A DNA stretch of 64,000 bases, taken from contig NC_089983.1 in the NCBI RefSeq assembly GCF_036417845.1, forward strand, positions 25,263,207 to 25,327,206, written 5' to 3'. This stretch comes from Apteryx mantelli (lineage: Eukaryota; Chordata; Aves; Apterygiformes; Apterygidae). The notes under the pieces were generated by a model. The model saw only the letters and a list, made by a program, of their open reading frames with translations. It was not told the DNA's origin and made no database searches. This document shows, piece by piece, positions 62,401 through 64,000 of this stretch (positions within the stretch are counted from its first letter, which is position 1; the number at the start of each line of letters is the position of its first letter). Made by a program: the position numbers and the translations under genes.

Positions 62401-64000
62401 AAGAAGGACAACAACCAAGTTCTTTCACTCCTTCTTGTTTTGAAGAGGAGGCGGCTCACAGGGTCAAAAACCTACAGAAGGAGACTAGATAAGTGCCTAG
62501 GGACAGTCAGCGTGTCCAGGACCAGAAAGAAAAAAGCAGCAAGAAAAAGGAGAAAAATCTGGTTCCTCTCCAAGGTCATTTTTGTACAATCTCCTGTGAG
62601 CTAGAACACAGTTAGCCTCCTGAACAGCATTCTTACCCAAATCATTTTACAGCTAATGAAAGCTTACTTCCAAATCAAATTAACAATATCAAAATACATG
62701 TTCTTTTTCATTTACTAGTTTTATCATATTTCTAAAGCAATCCAGTTTTCTTGCATGAGAAAAAAGAAGATATTACTTTAACAGAAAATATGTAACAATA
62801 AAATGGTGATTAGAGAAAGACTGCTTAATGGAGGCAGAAACAACTGAAGAAGCGTATTCTATTATGATTTGTAATTATATTGCTTCTTAAAAATAAGAAA
62901 CAACACTATTTCAAAATGAAATGCATACTGTAATATCATAATTATGAAAGAAAGCTGTTTTTCCTCTGACCTAAAAAAAGATTAGATAGGCAATCTGCTC
63001 AAAGGATTGGCTGAAATCAAGCCATAAAACACATGCATCTGAGCACAAATTCACAACAGAAGCCTAAGTAAAGAGACTAAACAAGAGTTAAATGGATTCT
63101 TTTTAGCTTGATCACAGGAAAAAAAAAAGCACATGTACATGCACCACCCCTAAGAACACTGTCAGATAACATCATATAATCTGACAAATTTGGTATTTCC
63201 CAATCTCCTTTTCTTGACTGCAAGCATCTCTGCAGCAGGCTTAAATAATCTGTGCTGTAGACAATCTATCTTTAAGCAAGAATGACTGTTTTTTCATCAT
63301 GCAAGCTCAAAAACTGTTAACATTTACATATGCACATTTTGATGCACAAAATGCATACTCAGTTGTTTAAATTGTATGCCTTTACTGCAGGAACAATTTA
63401 TGTGGCCAGTTTTCATTCCCTATACATTTGTTCTAAGCCAAAATTGCAGCTTGTCTTAATACATAAAACATGCACATAAGAGATTTATTTTTGTTCTGAC
63501 ATATCACATTGGAGGTAGGACTCACTGAGAATGTAAAATATCTAAAGGCAGAAGGGCATCTGTTTTTCAAACTGCATTCATTTTCCCTAGTACTAAAAGT
63601 AGTCTAAGATCCTTGGACATAATTCAATTGCAATAAACAAAAGTAATTTTCCAGAGATCAAAGGACAAATAAGGGTATTATTTTCTCTGCTTTTTGATCA
63701 CCCATCTAAAACTAATGTTTTGGAAAAAAAAAAGTAAAGAATATTGGGTAATTTACTGATCAATTAAACATCTTTTCAACAATCTTTCCTAGATGATTTG
63801 AACAGTCAGTCTCTCCCAAAACTACTAGTGTTGGAGATTAATTTTCTGGACCACTTGAAAGCTGGCATTCTAATTCTTCTTACGGAATAAACACTCATTT
63901 CCTATCCTGTTAATATGTGATTGATGCTGAGCTCCTCTAAACAAATTCTCTACCATATTATCCAATTAATATAGTCTAGAGTTCAGAAACAGATTACTTA

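Larger units (their letters stand above)
53425..64000 (-). other. MTX2: MTX2 intron 1 (partial)
   Basis: The stretch lies upstream of exon 2. I found neither a start exon encoding the conserved metaxin 2 N-terminus nor a promoter-like CpG island, so the gene's first exon should lie beyond the window. Visible features are an 11-G run (57131-57141), a perfect 12-base-arm palindrome (58964-58989), a 22-A run (59383-59404), and a 78-codon minus frame at 61109-61345 followed by a donor-like site. No other gene is supported. Confidence 0.7.

Noticed and set aside
53425-64000. MTX2 exon 1 and promoter
   Set aside because: I looked on the minus strand for an ATG exon encoding the conserved N-terminus and for a CpG island, and found neither. 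The first exon is probably outside the window.

Overview
This window is vertebrate nuclear DNA, most likely from a bird and otherwise from another sauropsid. It is AT-rich and repeat-poor. It holds a CR1 LINE fragment, ancient SINE and MITE-like relics, simple repeats, and one multi-exon gene with ordinary GT-AG introns. There are no bacterial features such as operons or ribosome binding sites, and no RNA gene I can support.

The only recognisable protein-coding gene is MTX2 (metaxin 2), on the minus strand. Nine coding exons, numbered 2 to 10 by the human layout, can be placed to the base between 53424 and 29573. All have GT-AG splice sites and phases that join into one open frame of 262 complete residues. 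Exon 1, expected to encode about 13 to 14 residues, is not seen, so intron 1 runs off the right edge. A short 3' UTR with AATAAA signals ends near 29240. The C-terminus is about 13 residues longer than the human protein as I recall it.

Positions 1 to about 29240 contain no supported gene. In tetrapods MTX2 sits beside HOXD1, and the gene desert beyond its 3' end is part of the telomeric HOXD regulatory landscape. By inference, HOXD1 lies beyond position 64000 and the left half of this window belongs to that landscape. Within the desert I see: a degraded L1/Tx1-type LINE reverse transcriptase (minus strand, about 17510 to 18600); a CR1 fragment (11494 to 12152); a MIR-like CORE-SINE (20461 to 20590); three short palindromic MITE-like relics; an isolated 180-base CpG cluster (15443 to 15625); a strong hairpin pair (8303 to 8369); and several AT-rich stretches that could be conserved enhancers.

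The right half is MTX2 introns. Intron 3 (14 kb) and intron 1 (more than 10.5 kb) dominate. They hold homopolymer and dinucleotide runs, a long perfect palindrome at 58964, and possible regulatory stretches, but no second gene I can support.
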